This document shows, in pieces, positions 48,771 through 58,824 of a DNA stretch of 64,000 nucleotides. The notes beneath the pieces are model-generated. The model ran no database searches. It was not told where the DNA came from and saw only the letters and a program-made list of their open reading frames with translations. Position 1 is the first letter of the stretch. Each line of letters opens with the position of its first letter. A program made the translations under genes and the position numbers. Source of the DNA: Streptomyces composti (lineage in GTDB: Bacteria > Actinomycetota > Actinomycetes > Streptomycetales > Streptomycetaceae); assembly GCF_012034205.1 (NCBI RefSeq), contig NZ_JAATEM010000027.1:1-64000 (forward strand), written 5' to 3'.

Positions 48771-49793
48771 GTGGCCAAGGTGACTAGGGATGACGTGGCG
48801 CGGCTGGCGGGTACTTCGACCGCCGTCGTCAGCTACGTCATCAACAACGGACCCCGGCCGGTCGCCCCGGCCACGCGGGAGCGCGTGCTCGCCGCGATCA
48901 AGGAGCTGGGGTACCGGCCCGACCGCGTCGCGCAGGCGATGGCGTCGCGCCGGACGGACCTCATAGGCCTGATCGTGCCGGACGCCCGCCAGCCCTTCTT
49001 CGGGGAGATGGCGCACGCGGTCGAGCAGGCGGCGTCCGAGCGCGGAAAGATGGTGCTCGTCGGCAACTCCGACTACATCGGCGAGCGCGAGGTCCACTAT
49101 CTGCGCGCCTTTCTCGGCATGCGCGTCTCCGGCCTGATCCTGGTCAGCCACGCGCTCAACGACCTGGCCGCCGCGGAGATCGACGCCTGGGACGCCCGGG
49201 TCGTCCTGCTGCACGAGCGCCCCGAGGCCATCGACGACGTCGCCGTCGTCACCGACGACCTGGGCGGCGCCCAGCTCGCCGTGCGCCACCTGCTGGAGCA
49301 CGGCTACGAGTACGTCGCCTGTGTCGGCGGAACCGCGGAGACCCCGGCCGTCGGCGACCCGGTCTCCGACCACGTCGAGGGCTGGCGGCGCGCCATGGAG
49401 GAGGCCGGCGTCTCCACCGAGGGCCGGCTCTTCGAGGCCCCCTACAACCGCTACGACGCCTACGAGGTCGGGCTGGAGATCCTCTCCGGCCCGAACCGGC
49501 CGCCCGCGATCTTCTGCTCCACCGACGACCAGGCGATCGGCCTGCTGCGCGCGGCGCGCGAGCTGCGCATCGACGTGCCCGGCGAGCTGGCCGTGGCCGG
49601 CTTCGACGACATCAAGGAGGCGGCGCTCACCGACCCGCCGCTGACCACGGTGGCCTCCGACCGGTCGGCGATGGCCCGGGCGGCGGTGGACCTGGTGCTC
49701 GACGACGGGCTGCGGGTCGCCGGGGCGCGGCGGGAGCGGCTGAAGGTGTTCCCGTCCCGGCTGGTGGTGCGCCGGTCCTGCGGCTGCGGCTGA
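48771..49793 (+). CDS. LacI-family transcriptional regulator
   Basis: This 340-residue repressor has an N-terminal LacI helix-turn-helix (TRDDVARLAGTSTAVVSYVINNGPRPVAPATRERV) and the hinge GYRPDRVAQAMASRRT. A periplasmic-binding-like effector domain follows to the end at CGCG. The inducer is probably a sugar. GTG 48771 is the start. It follows glnR on the same strand with a 71-bp gap. Confidence 0.9.
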   Translation: MAKVTRDDVARLAGTSTAVVSYVINNGPRPVAPATRERVLAAIKELGYRPDRVAQAMASRRTDLIGLIVPDARQPFFGEMAHAVEQAASERGKMVLVGNSDYIGEREVHYLRAFLGMRVSGLILVSHALNDLAAAEIDAWDARVVLLHERPEAIDDVAVVTDDLGGAQLAVRHLLEHGYEYVACVGGTAETPAVGDPVSDHVEGWRRAMEEAGVSTEGRLFEAPYNRYDAYEVGLEILSGPNRPPAIFCSTDDQAIGLLRAARELRIDVPGELAVAGFDDIKEAALTDPPLTTVASDRSAMARAAVDLVLDDGLRVAGARRERLKVFPSRLVVRRSCGCG

Positions 49794-50006
49794 GCACGGT
49801 CCGCCACCGGGGCTGCGGCCGGACAGGGCAGCGGGCAGGACATCGACCGGGCATCGGCACTGCATCGGCAGGGCATCGGCACTGCATCGGCCGAGTCGGC
49901 GCCCTTGGAATCCAAGACCCGCCTTTACATCGGACATACGCCCTTCTGCCGGACTTCTCAGGTCGTCCTCAGACTGCTCTCATCGTCGGGCGCGACGCTC
50001 AGTGAC

Positions 50007-51107
50007 ATGACGGACTACTCCTCTCCTGTGCATCCGGTGCATCCCGTGCATCCCGGCAGTCCCGTGCATCCCGAGTGGCCGCCGCCTCCGGCGTTCCCGC
50101 CCGGCCAGGCAGGTCGGTTCGATCATCCAGGTGAGCCCGGACCGTCAGGGCCCTCCGGTGGCACCGGTCCGTCCGGCCCGCCCGGACCGCCCGGACCGCC
50201 CGGTGAGCCGGGTCAGGCGGCCGGGGCGCCGCGCCGGAAGCGCGCCCGCGGCCCCGTCTCGCTGCTCGCCGCCGTGGCGATCGTCGCGGCGGCCGTCGGC
50301 GGCGGCACCGCCTACGGCATCCAGGAGCTCACCGGCACCGACACCGTCGCCTCCAGCTCCACCAGCACCGATGTGGTGCCGTCCAGCCAGAAGGGCACCG
50401 TGGCCGGTGTGGCCAAGGCGGTCGGTCCGAGCATCGTCGAGATCAAGGCCGCGACGAACGCGGGCACCTCCACCGGCTCCGGCGTGATCATCACCGATGA
50501 CGGCGAGATCGTCACCAACAACCACGTGATCGCCGGTGCCTCCTCGATCCAGGTGCGCACCAGCGACGGCAAGACCCACGAGGCGGAGACCGTCGGCACC
50601 GACAGCGCCAAGGACCTCGCGCTGATCAAGCTGAAGGACGCCTCGGGTCTGCAGGCGGCGACCCTCGGCAACTCCGACGGCGTGCAGGTCGGCGACCAGG
50701 TCGTGGCGATCGGCTCGCCGGAGGGCCTGACCGGCACCGTGACCAGCGGCATCGTCTCCGCCCTCGACCGGGACGTCACCGTCGCCAAGGACGACGGCCA
50801 GGGGCAGCGGCAGTGGCAGCAGGGCGAGGGCTGGCCGTTCGAGTTCGGCGGCCGGGAGTTCAACGGCGACACCGGCAGGTCCACGACGACCTACAAGGCC
50901 ATCCAGACCGACGCGTCCCTCAACCCCGGCAACTCCGGCGGCGCGCTGATCGACATGAACGGCAACATCATCGGGATCAACTCGGCGATGTACTCGCCCA
51001 AGGGCGTGGACTCCTCCGCCGCGGGCAGCGTGGGCCTGGGCTTCGCCATCCCGGTCAACACGGTGAAGGCGGACCTGGCGAAGCTGCGCGCGGGCGCGAC
51101 GGACTGA
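50007..51107 (+). CDS. HtrA/DegP-like membrane-anchored serine protease
   Basis: This 366-residue protein has a cytoplasmic N-terminus rich in repeated VHP and PGPP units (residues ~5-75), one membrane helix (~88-108) and an outside trypsin-like protease domain. The triad is His in TNNHVIAG, Asp in SAKDLALIKL and Ser in NPGNSGGALI. A PDZ domain is absent or cut short. It is likely an envelope stress protease. ATG 50007 is used. A two-component system follows. Confidence 0.9.
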   Translation: MTDYSSPVHPVHPVHPGSPVHPEWPPPPAFPPGQAGRFDHPGEPGPSGPSGGTGPSGPPGPPGPPGEPGQAAGAPRRKRARGPVSLLAAVAIVAAAVGGGTAYGIQELTGTDTVASSSTSTDVVPSSQKGTVAGVAKAVGPSIVEIKAATNAGTSTGSGVIITDDGEIVTNNHVIAGASSIQVRTSDGKTHEAETVGTDSAKDLALIKLKDASGLQAATLGNSDGVQVGDQVVAIGSPEGLTGTVTSGIVSALDRDVTVAKDDGQGQRQWQQGEGWPFEFGGREFNGDTGRSTTTYKAIQTDASLNPGNSGGALIDMNGNIIGINSAMYSPKGVDSSAAGSVGLGFAIPVNTVKADLAKLRAGATD

Positions 51108-51293
51108 GGACCGGGGGCCGAGGACTGAGCACCGAGGACCGGACGGGGCCGCGGGCCGCGGAGGGCACCGCCGGCAGCCCGCCGGGCGGGTCCCGCACCT
51201 GCCCCGCACCCCCGCCCGGCGGCCTCGTGCGAGGCTGAAAGCCTCGAGTCTGGCACCTTTGGAACGTCGTCCCACGAGCGAGGAACCCGAGCC

Positions 51294-52052
51294 ATGAGCC
51301 CCCTGTCGTCCGCTCCGTCCACCGCCACGGAAGGCGACCGTGCCCCCCAGCGCATCCTGATCGTCGACGACGAGCCGGCGGTCCGCGAGGCGCTCCAGCG
51401 CAGCCTGGCCTTCGAGGGATACGACACGGAGGTCGCCGTGGACGGCGCGGACGCGCTGGAGAAGGCGGCGGCGTACCGGCCCGACCTGGTGGTCCTCGAC
51501 ATCCAGATGCCACGCATGGACGGCCTGACCGCCGCCCGCCGCATCCGGGGCTCCGGCGACACCACGCCCATCCTGATGCTGACCGCCCGGGACACGGTCG
51601 GGGACCGGGTGACCGGGCTGGACGCGGGCGCCGACGACTACCTGGTCAAGCCGTTCGAGCTGGACGAGCTGTTCGCCCGGATCCGGGCGCTGCTGCGCCG
51701 CAGCTCGTACGCCGCCGCGGTGGCCGCCTCGGCCGACACCGGCGACGTCCTGACCTTCGCCGACCTGCGCATGAACCTGGCGACGCGTGAGGTCACCCGG
51801 GGCGAGCGGCAGGTGGAGCTGACCCGCACCGAGTTCAGCCTCCTCGAGATGTTCATGGCGCACCCGCGCCAGGTGCTCACCCGGGAGCAGATCCTCAAGG
51901 CGGTCTGGGGCTTCGACTTCGAGCCGTCCTCCAACTCCCTCGACGTGTACGTGATGTACCTGCGCCGCAAGACCGAGGCGGGCGGCGAGCCGCGCCTGGT
52001 GCACACCGTCCGGGGCGTGGGCTACGTCCTGCGGCAGGGCGGGTCGGAATGA
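51294..52052 (+). CDS. OmpR-family response regulator
   Basis: This 252-residue regulator has a receiver (residues ~22-135) with acidic cluster VDDEPA, phospho-acceptor in DLVVLDIQMPRMDG and Lys in LVKPFELDEL. A winged-helix output (~155-250) follows (ELTRTEFSLLEMFMAHPRQVLTREQILKAVWGFDFE). It overlaps the histidine kinase start by 4 bp (ATGA). The pair lies behind the HtrA-type protease and may sense envelope stress. Confidence 0.93.
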   Translation: MSPLSSAPSTATEGDRAPQRILIVDDEPAVREALQRSLAFEGYDTEVAVDGADALEKAAAYRPDLVVLDIQMPRMDGLTAARRIRGSGDTTPILMLTARDTVGDRVTGLDAGADDYLVKPFELDELFARIRALLRRSSYAAAVAASADTGDVLTFADLRMNLATREVTRGERQVELTRTEFSLLEMFMAHPRQVLTREQILKAVWGFDFEPSSNSLDVYVMYLRRKTEAGGEPRLVHTVRGVGYVLRQGGSE

Positions 52053-53512
52053 GCCGGCTGGTACGCCGGTTCCGCACGCTGCCGATCCGCGCGCGGCTGG
52101 CGCTGCTGGTGGCGGCGGCGGTGGCGTTCGCGGTGGCGGCGGTCTCGGTGACCTGCTGGTTCATCGTGCAGGGCAAGCTGTACGGGGAGCTGGACGAGGA
52201 CCTTCAGGCGTCGGTGCCGCGCGCCCTGCCGGTCAGCCAGGTGCGCACCACCCTCGACGCCTGCCCGCAGTCGCCGTCGGAGAGCCTCCCCTTCGGCGCC
52301 CGCGTCAGCGGCTACGCCCAGATCGTGCACGCCGACGGCAGGGCCTGCCTGATCGGCAACTCGGCGGCCCTGGTGAAGGTGACCGGCGGCGACCGGGCCG
52401 TGGCCCGCGACCCGGTCATCGGCGAGGGCGCCATCCGCAACGGCACCGACAGCGAGGGCAACCGGGTGCGGGTCCTCACCACGGCGCTGTCCGTCGAGGA
52501 CCCGGACACCGGCCGCTACACCGCCGACGATCTCGCCCTGCTCATCGCCGTCCCGCTGGACAGCACCCGCTCCACCCTCAACGAGCTGGCCCTGCTGCTG
52601 CTCCTGGTCTCCGGCGTCGGCGTGCTCGGCGCGTCCGCCGCCGGCCTCGCCGTGGCCCGCGCCGGGCTCCGCCCCGTCGACAAGCTCACCGAGGCGGTGG
52701 AGCACGTGGCCCGCACCGAGGACCTCGACATCCGCATCCCGGTCGAGGACGAGTCGGAGGACGAGATCGCCCGCCTCTCCCGCTCCTTCAACTCCATGAC
52801 CTCCGCGCTGGCCAGCTCCCGCGACCTGCAGCAGCAGCTGATCGCCGACGCCGGCCACGAGCTGCGCACCCCGCTGACCTCGCTGCGCACCAACATCGAA
52901 CTCCTCACCCGCAGCGAGGAGACCGGCCGCCCCCTCCCCGCGGCCGACCGCAAGGCGCTGCTCGCCTCCGTCAAGGCGCAGATGACCGAACTCGCCGCCC
53001 TCATCGGCGACCTGCAGGAACTCTCCCGCCCCGACGTCGGCCAGCACTCGCCCCGCACCCAGATCGTCGCCTGGCAGGACATCGTCGAATCGGCCATCGG
53101 CCGCGCCCGGCTGCGCGGCCCCGAGCTGACCATCACCGCCGACCTGCACCCCTGGTACGTCCGCGCCGAGCCCGCCGCGCTGGAGCGGGCGGTGGTCAAC
53201 ATCCTCGACAACGCGGTGAAGTTCAGCCCCGAGGGCGGCACCATCGACGTCCGCCTCACCGACGGCGCCCTCACGGTCCGCGACCACGGCCCCGGCATTC
53301 CCGCCGACGAACTTCCCCACGTCTTCGACCGCTTCTGGCGCTCCCCCAGCGCCCGCGCCCTCCCCGGCTCAGGCCTCGGCCTCTCCATCGTCGCCCGCAC
53401 CGTCCGCCAGGCCGGCGGCGAGGTCACCCTCACCCCGGCCCCCGGCGGCGGCACCATCGCCACCATCCGCCTCCCGGGCGCCCCGACCCCGCCTCCGGCG
53501 GAGACACCGTAG
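52049..53512 (+). CDS. Sensor histidine kinase
   Basis: This 487-residue kinase has two membrane helices (residues ~17-40 and ~170-195) enclosing an outside sensor of ~130 residues with two cysteines, then HAMP, dimerisation and ATP-binding domains. The phospho-histidine is in DAGHELRTPLTSLRTNIELL and the N, G1 and G2 boxes in NILDNAVKFSPEGG, VRDHGPGIP and PGSGLGLSIVARTV. It is co-translated with its regulator. Its stop (53510-53512) is immediately followed by the opposing gene's stop. Confidence 0.94.
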   Translation: MSRLVRRFRTLPIRARLALLVAAAVAFAVAAVSVTCWFIVQGKLYGELDEDLQASVPRALPVSQVRTTLDACPQSPSESLPFGARVSGYAQIVHADGRACLIGNSAALVKVTGGDRAVARDPVIGEGAIRNGTDSEGNRVRVLTTALSVEDPDTGRYTADDLALLIAVPLDSTRSTLNELALLLLLVSGVGVLGASAAGLAVARAGLRPVDKLTEAVEHVARTEDLDIRIPVEDESEDEIARLSRSFNSMTSALASSRDLQQQLIADAGHELRTPLTSLRTNIELLTRSEETGRPLPAADRKALLASVKAQMTELAALIGDLQELSRPDVGQHSPRTQIVAWQDIVESAIGRARLRGPELTITADLHPWYVRAEPAALERAVVNILDNAVKFSPEGGTIDVRLTDGALTVRDHGPGIPADELPHVFDRFWRSPSARALPGSGLGLSIVARTVRQAGGEVTLTPAPGGGTIATIRLPGAPTPPPAETP

Positions 53513-54850
53513 TCAGCTGCTGTGCCGCTGTTCGCCCAGCGCACTCATCAGCTCCCGCAAACGGGTCCACGCACCGGGGTCCGAACCATCGCCCAGCCGG
53601 TGGTGCCGTACCGCCTCGCCTGCCCCGGAGACGCTGAACGTGACAGGGACCGGTGGTGGTTCGAGGCGGGCGGGGACCGTGAGGTCGCGGCGGGCGGACC
53701 GCAGACAGGTCAGCAGGCTGACCAGCCCGTGCTCGGCGTGCAGCTCGGCCGCCAGCTGCTCGATCCGCTCGAGCGGCACGCTCTCGTCGGCGTCGTAGCC
53801 GAAGGTGACGGTGATGTCCTCCTCGACGCCCGCGGTCGTCCGCAGCACCCTCACAGTGGCCAGGGCCGGACGGTCGGGCCGCCCCACGGCGATCAGCCAT
53901 GTCGGGCGAGGCGCGCGGGCCCGGACCAGGTCGGTCAGCTCACGGGTCGACCAGGGGAGGTTGACGGGTTCTGCCGTGCTCCACCCGGCGGGCTCCGCAC
54001 CGGTCAGCCGGCGGAACACCGCTTCGAGCGCGCGGCCGAGCACGAGATCCGCATCGGGCGCGTGGCAGGTCCGCAGGGTGAGGACGAACTGCCGGTCACC
54101 GGTGTCGGGAGCAGGGGTGAACGCCTGCGCGACCGTGGTCCTGCCGCGTTCGTCCCGTACGGGCGAGAAGGATCCGTCCTTCCAGTGAAGCACGGCGCCG
54201 GACAGGCCGTCGTAGTAGCCGTGCTCCGGGTCCTGGACCACCCAGCGGTTCGGTACGCCTTGCAGGGCCGTGCGCGTGGCCAGGGTGAGGCGGGCGGTGG
54301 GCGGGGTGACGATCTGCAGGGCACGGTCGCTCTCGGTCGCCAGGCGCAGGGCGTCGGAGAGCCAGGTGGTCATGGGGACCAGGGGCCGCTCCTGGATGAC
54401 CACGGCCGCGGCGGAGGTGAGGACGTCGACGGCGGGCGTCCCCGTGGCGGGCACGGGAACCGCCGAGATGCCGGTCGTGAGGGGCACGACCTCGGTGGTG
54501 GCGGCCTCCGGCGGCCAGACCGCGCCGTCGAGCACGGCGGCCAGACGCCCGGCGAAGGAACCCGCGAGCCGTCCCGCTTCGGCGACGGCGGTGGAGGCGC
54601 GGGCCTCGGTCCACCACACGGGCCCGTCGTGCCCGGTGGCGCCGAGCAGACGCTCGGTCTCGCCGGGGACCTGGACCAGGACGGGTGTCTCGACGGACAC
54701 CAGCGGACGGCCGTCGGGGGCGCAGAGCTGCACGACCGCGCCGTCGGCCAGGGTGCTGATCCCGAGATCGGGTCCGCCCGCGTAGAGCCCGGCCAGCAGA
54801 GTGGGCAGGTCCGGCATCTTCGGTGTGAGCGCGATGACGTCCTTGGTCAC
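53513..54850 (-). CDS. Type VII secretion-associated protein (DUF6177-like)
   Basis: This 445-residue soluble protein lies at the end of a type VII locus. It starts at GTG 54850 in a GTGA overlap with eccC, so it is made together with it. It has no membrane segment and no motif I know; pieces such as TRTALQGVPNRWVVQDPEHGYYDGLSG and RPTWLIAVGRPDRPALATV fit the DUF6177 family of Streptomyces T7SS clusters as I remember it. Longer frames upstream are antisense to nothing useful and overlap eccC, so are rejected. Confidence 0.7.
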   Translation of the reverse strand: MTKDVIALTPKMPDLPTLLAGLYAGGPDLGISTLADGAVVQLCAPDGRPLVSVETPVLVQVPGETERLLGATGHDGPVWWTEARASTAVAEAGRLAGSFAGRLAAVLDGAVWPPEAATTEVVPLTTGISAVPVPATGTPAVDVLTSAAAVVIQERPLVPMTTWLSDALRLATESDRALQIVTPPTARLTLATRTALQGVPNRWVVQDPEHGYYDGLSGAVLHWKDGSFSPVRDERGRTTVAQAFTPAPDTGDRQFVLTLRTCHAPDADLVLGRALEAVFRRLTGAEPAGWSTAEPVNLPWSTRELTDLVRARAPRPTWLIAVGRPDRPALATVRVLRTTAGVEEDITVTFGYDADESVPLERIEQLAAELHAEHGLVSLLTCLRSARRDLTVPARLEPPPVPVTFSVSGAGEAVRHHRLGDGSDPGAWTRLRELMSALGEQRHSS

Positions 54851-57800
54851 GGGGCCTCCTCCGTGGCCAGCGCGGTCTGGATGAGCTGGTGGGGGCGGCC
54901 GCGGCGGACCAGCGTGCCGCGTCCCGGAGGCTGCTGGGTGGCGTACAGGCCGGGAAACAGCTGCCCCTCGGTGCGGTCGCCGGTCATGACGAGCGCCGCC
55001 GTCCCCGTCTCGCGCAGCGTGGTCAGCAGCGGCTCGTACAGCGCGCGGGACGCGCCGGCGGCACGGCGGGCGACGACGAAGTGCAAGCCGATGTCCTGGG
55101 CGGAGGAGACGTACGGCAGGAAGGGCGACAGCGGCTGCCGGCCCGCAGTGCTGAGGATGTCGTAGTCGTCGACCAGGATGACGATGCGGGGCCCCTCGAA
55201 GGAGGGTTCCGCGCTCGGTGGGGCGTCCGGGTCGGCGGTCTCCGGGATGCGCTTCTCCAGTTCGGCGGCGATGCCGGTGGACAGGGCGGCGGCGAGCTTG
55301 GCGTTGTGGGCGTAGCCGCCGCGGTAGGGCTCGGGGACCGCGCCGCGCAGACCGCGCCGGGGGTCGAACACGCCGAAGACGAGTTCCTTGTCGGAGTACC
55401 TCCGGACGAGCTGTGCGGCGATCAGCTGGAGCAGGTTGGTCTTGCCGCATTCGTTGTCGCCGAGGATCAGCAGATGCTGGTCGGTGCCGAACAGGTCGAG
55501 CAGCACGGGTGCGAGATGGTCCTGGTCCACGCCGATCGGTACGGCCCCGGGCACGGCTGCAGGTGTCGGCAGCTTGGTGAGGGGCAGCCGGGTGGGCAGC
55601 ACCCGTACGGGCGCGGCGACCTCACCGTGCCAGGCGGCGCGCACAGTGCGGGCGGCGCGTTCCAGGGCCGGGCCGGCATCGTCCGTCCTGGCCCGGGAGT
55701 CGATGCGGGGGAGCGCGACCTGCGCGAACAGCTTGCCGTCCGTCAGAGCCCGGCCCGGTGTGCCGGCGTCCAGAGTCTCGGACAGTTTGCGGTCGACGGT
55801 GGAGTCGGCGGGGTCGTTGAGGCGGAGCTCGATGCGGGTGCCGAACATCGACTGGGTGGCGATGCGGACGTCGTTCCAGCGCAGCATGCCCGCCACGACG
55901 TGGATGCCGTAGCCGCCGCCGCGCTTGAGGAGATCGGCGATCGGGTCGTCGAGATCGGCGAACTCGTCGCGCAGGGCACCGAATCCGTCGACGAGCAGGA
56001 CGACGTCGGTCGAGCCCGCCTCGGGCAGCTCTCCTTGGGCGCGCAGCCGGCGGAACCGGTCCACGGAGTCGATGCCGTGCTCGCGGAACAGTTCCTCGCG
56101 CCGGGCCAGCAGGGCGCGCACCTCGGCGACCGTACGGGCGGCGCGCTCATGGTCCGCGCGTCCCGCGATCCCGCCGACGTGCGGCAGTTCGGCCAGCGCG
56201 GCCAGGCCGCCACCAGCCAGATCGAGGCCGTAGACGGCGATGTCGTGCGGCGTGTGGGTGAGCGCCAGGGAGAGCGTGAGGGTGCGCAGCAGGGTCGTCT
56301 TGCCGGACTGCGGGCCGCCGATGACGGCGATGTGACCGCCGGCCACGGTCAGGTCGAGCAGCCAGGGCTCCTGCCACTGGCGAGCCGGATCGTCGAGGGT
56401 GCCGAGCGGAACTCGCAGACCGCCCTCCGCGCGGTCGAGACGCAGCCCCCGGGGTCCTGCCCGCAGGGGACCGGCCACCTGATCGAGAGTCGTGGCGTCG
56501 GGCAGCGGGGGAAGCCAGATGCGGCGCGCCGGCGGAGCCGCGACGGCCAGCTGGTCGACCATGACGGACAGCACCGTGGGCCCCGTCTCACGTACGGCGA
56601 CCACGGGTTCCTCTTCGGAAGCCGCCGGATCCTCGGGGGCGCTGTACGCCGGATACGGCAGGACGGACGGCTCGTCGGCCGAGTCGTCGCGCAGACTCGG
56701 GCCACGGTACGCGCCGGAGACATAGCCGGCCTTGAAGCGCTCGTACGTCGAGGTGTCGACCTTCAGATAGCCGAAGCCCGGAAGCGGCGGCAGATGGAAG
56801 GCGTCGGTGGTGTCGAGGACCGTGCGGGACTCGTCGGCGGAGAAGGTGCGCAGGCCCAGCCGGTACGACAGATACGTGTCCAGGCCCTTGAGTTTGCCGC
56901 CCTCGATGCGCTGGCTGGACAGCAGCAGGTGGACGCCGATCGACCGGCCGATGCGGCCGATGGACAGGAACAGGTCGATGAAGTCCGGTTTGGCGGTGAT
57001 GAGCTCGCCGAACTCGTCGATGACCACGAACAGGTGCGGCAGGGGCTCCAGATCGGGGCGGTCCGTGGCCCGCAGGGTGGCGTAGTGGCCGATGTCGGCG
57101 ACGTTCCCCGCGTCCTTGAGGACCTGCTGGCGGCGCTTGACCTCACCGGCGAGGCTGGAGTGGACGCGTTCGACGAGACCGGCCTGATTCTCCAGGTTGG
57201 TGATCACGCCTGCCACGTGCGGGAGTCCGGCGAACGGCGCGAAGGTGGCGCCGCCCTTGTAGTCGACCAGAACCAGCGCCAGGTCCTCCGGCGAGTGGGT
57301 GGCGGCGAGGGCGAGGACCAGGGTGCGCAGCAGTTCGCTCTTGCCGGATCCGGTGGCACCGACGCACAGCCCGTGCGGGCCCATGCCGAGCTGGGCCGAC
57401 TCCTTCAGGTCGAGCAGCACCGGCTCGTGCCGGTCGGTGAGTCCGATGGGGACGCGCAGGAAGTCGCGCTCGCCGCGCGGCGCCCACAGGCGGGTGAGGT
57501 CGAGCGCGGCAGGGTCCTCGATGCCGAGGAGCGCGGGAAAGTCGACCGGTCCGGACACGGGGGCACCGTCGGCCGCGGACTCGGCGGACAGGCGCAGCGG
57601 GGCGAGCAGGCGGGCGATGCCCTCGGCTCCGGCGGCGGTGACGGCGTCGGCCGTTCCGTGCGCCGGCGGGGTGTCCGCAGCCCGCAGATCGTCGACGGTG
57701 ATCCGGTCGCCGTCGACGGTGATCCGCACCGAGACCTGGTCGGGCTCGTGCACCTGCTGCTCGAGCAGATGCAGCACGGTGACGCCCATCGCCGCGGGCC

Positions 57801-58824
57801 CGATCGCCGCGTCCGGGAGCGGCAGCTCCGATGCGTTCTCGCCGAAGCGGTCACTGACGACCAGGAGCCGGCCGGTGAGCCGTGACGCCTCCGGCCCCGC
57901 CAGGCCGCGGCGGACCTCCGCGGCGTACGCCGCGCGCTGCCGCAGGTCCTGCTCACACAGACGGGCCAGTTGCGGAAGGCCGGGAACGATACGGCGGGCC
58001 GGAACGGGACCGTCGTAGGCGTGCGCGTCGAGAACATGGGGCAGCCACTTCGCCCAGGACCACTCGGCCTCGTCGGCGGTGGCCACAGCGATGGCCACGT
58101 CGTCCGGGGCGTGCGTCACGGCGGTCTGCGTCAGCAGAGCTCGCGCTACGCGAAGCACACCGGCACGGTCCCCGACGACGCTGACGTTGCCGGCGCGGTC
58201 CAGCGGCACGGTGAGGGGAAAGTCCGTGACGGTGGCGAAGCGGCGCTGCAGAGCCCGGGCTTCGTTCAGCATGAACGGGTCCGGCGGGGTGAGCACTCCC
58301 CCGGAGCTGTTCTGTCCGATCAGCAGTTCCTGGGCGGGCACGTCCCCGGTGCCGGCCCGTACGCACAGGAAGTCGGGGTCCGGCCGCCGCCGCTCCCACA
58401 GCCGGGCCGGGTCCCGGAGGAGGTCGTACAGGGCCTCGGGCGGCGGGTTCAGCTCGCGGGCCCGGCGGCGCCGGTCCCGCTCGGCGCCGGTGAGTTCCTC
58501 GCGCAGTTCCTCCAGGTACTCCAGATACCGCTCCCGCTGCACCCGCCGGGTGCGTTGCGCCTTGCCGCGCTGGGACAGGAACAGCGTCAGGGCACCGAAG
58601 AGCGCGGCGACCAGCACCACGGCGCCGATGATCGCGAACCGGCTGTTGCGGATCACCGTCATGAGGACCACGGAGCTGACGACGCCGGCCATCGGCAGAA
58701 GCGCGGTGACCGCGCTGCCGACCTTGCCCTCGGGCAGGTTGGGCGGAGGCTCTATCGTGCGCGTCTCCGTGGCGGTGAGCGGCCGGGTGGAGCGTGCCGG
58801 CCGATGGATCACCTGCTGGGTCAT
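54847..58824 (-). CDS. eccC: EccC, type VII secretion FtsK/SpoIIIE ATPase
   Basis: This 1325-residue motor of the ESX/type VII secretion system has two N-terminal membrane helices (residues ~40-80) and three ATPase domains. Walker A motifs are GATGSGKSELLRTL (first), GGPQSGKTTLLRTL (second) and GDNECGKTNLLQLI (third); Walker B of the first is LFVVIDEFGEL. Substrates carry the C-terminal YxxxD/E signal of WXG100 proteins. It overlaps the MinD-like ATPase ahead by 4 bp. Confidence 0.94.
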   Translation of the reverse strand: MTQQVIHRPARSTRPLTATETRTIEPPPNLPEGKVGSAVTALLPMAGVVSSVVLMTVIRNSRFAIIGAVVLVAALFGALTLFLSQRGKAQRTRRVQRERYLEYLEELREELTGAERDRRRRARELNPPPEALYDLLRDPARLWERRRPDPDFLCVRAGTGDVPAQELLIGQNSSGGVLTPPDPFMLNEARALQRRFATVTDFPLTVPLDRAGNVSVVGDRAGVLRVARALLTQTAVTHAPDDVAIAVATADEAEWSWAKWLPHVLDAHAYDGPVPARRIVPGLPQLARLCEQDLRQRAAYAAEVRRGLAGPEASRLTGRLLVVSDRFGENASELPLPDAAIGPAAMGVTVLHLLEQQVHEPDQVSVRITVDGDRITVDDLRAADTPPAHGTADAVTAAGAEGIARLLAPLRLSAESAADGAPVSGPVDFPALLGIEDPAALDLTRLWAPRGERDFLRVPIGLTDRHEPVLLDLKESAQLGMGPHGLCVGATGSGKSELLRTLVLALAATHSPEDLALVLVDYKGGATFAPFAGLPHVAGVITNLENQAGLVERVHSSLAGEVKRRQQVLKDAGNVADIGHYATLRATDRPDLEPLPHLFVVIDEFGELITAKPDFIDLFLSIGRIGRSIGVHLLLSSQRIEGGKLKGLDTYLSYRLGLRTFSADESRTVLDTTDAFHLPPLPGFGYLKVDTSTYERFKAGYVSGAYRGPSLRDDSADEPSVLPYPAYSAPEDPAASEEEPVVAVRETGPTVLSVMVDQLAVAAPPARRIWLPPLPDATTLDQVAGPLRAGPRGLRLDRAEGGLRVPLGTLDDPARQWQEPWLLDLTVAGGHIAVIGGPQSGKTTLLRTLTLSLALTHTPHDIAVYGLDLAGGGLAALAELPHVGGIAGRADHERAARTVAEVRALLARREELFREHGIDSVDRFRRLRAQGELPEAGSTDVVLLVDGFGALRDEFADLDDPIADLLKRGGGYGIHVVAGMLRWNDVRIATQSMFGTRIELRLNDPADSTVDRKLSETLDAGTPGRALTDGKLFAQVALPRIDSRARTDDAGPALERAARTVRAAWHGEVAAPVRVLPTRLPLTKLPTPAAVPGAVPIGVDQDHLAPVLLDLFGTDQHLLILGDNECGKTNLLQLIAAQLVRRYSDKELVFGVFDPRRGLRGAVPEPYRGGYAHNAKLAAALSTGIAAELEKRIPETADPDAPPSAEPSFEGPRIVILVDDYDILSTAGRQPLSPFLPYVSSAQDIGLHFVVARRAAGASRALYEPLLTTLRETGTAALVMTGDRTEGQLFPGLYATQQPPGRGTLVRRGRPHQLIQTALATEEAP

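Noticed and set aside
50020..50075. Short repeats at the start of the HtrA-type protease gene
   Set aside because: They only encode the repeated VHP units of the cytoplasmic tail and need no other explanation.
53513..55450. A longer 645-residue form of the T7-associated protein
   Set aside because: The extra N-terminus overlaps eccC for 600 bp and is Arg/Pro-rich; the GTGA overlap at 54850 is a natural start.
54889..57885. A 998-residue plus-strand frame opposite eccC
   Set aside because: It is a codon-bias shadow of eccC: Gly/Gln/Val-rich, no motifs, no ribosome site.
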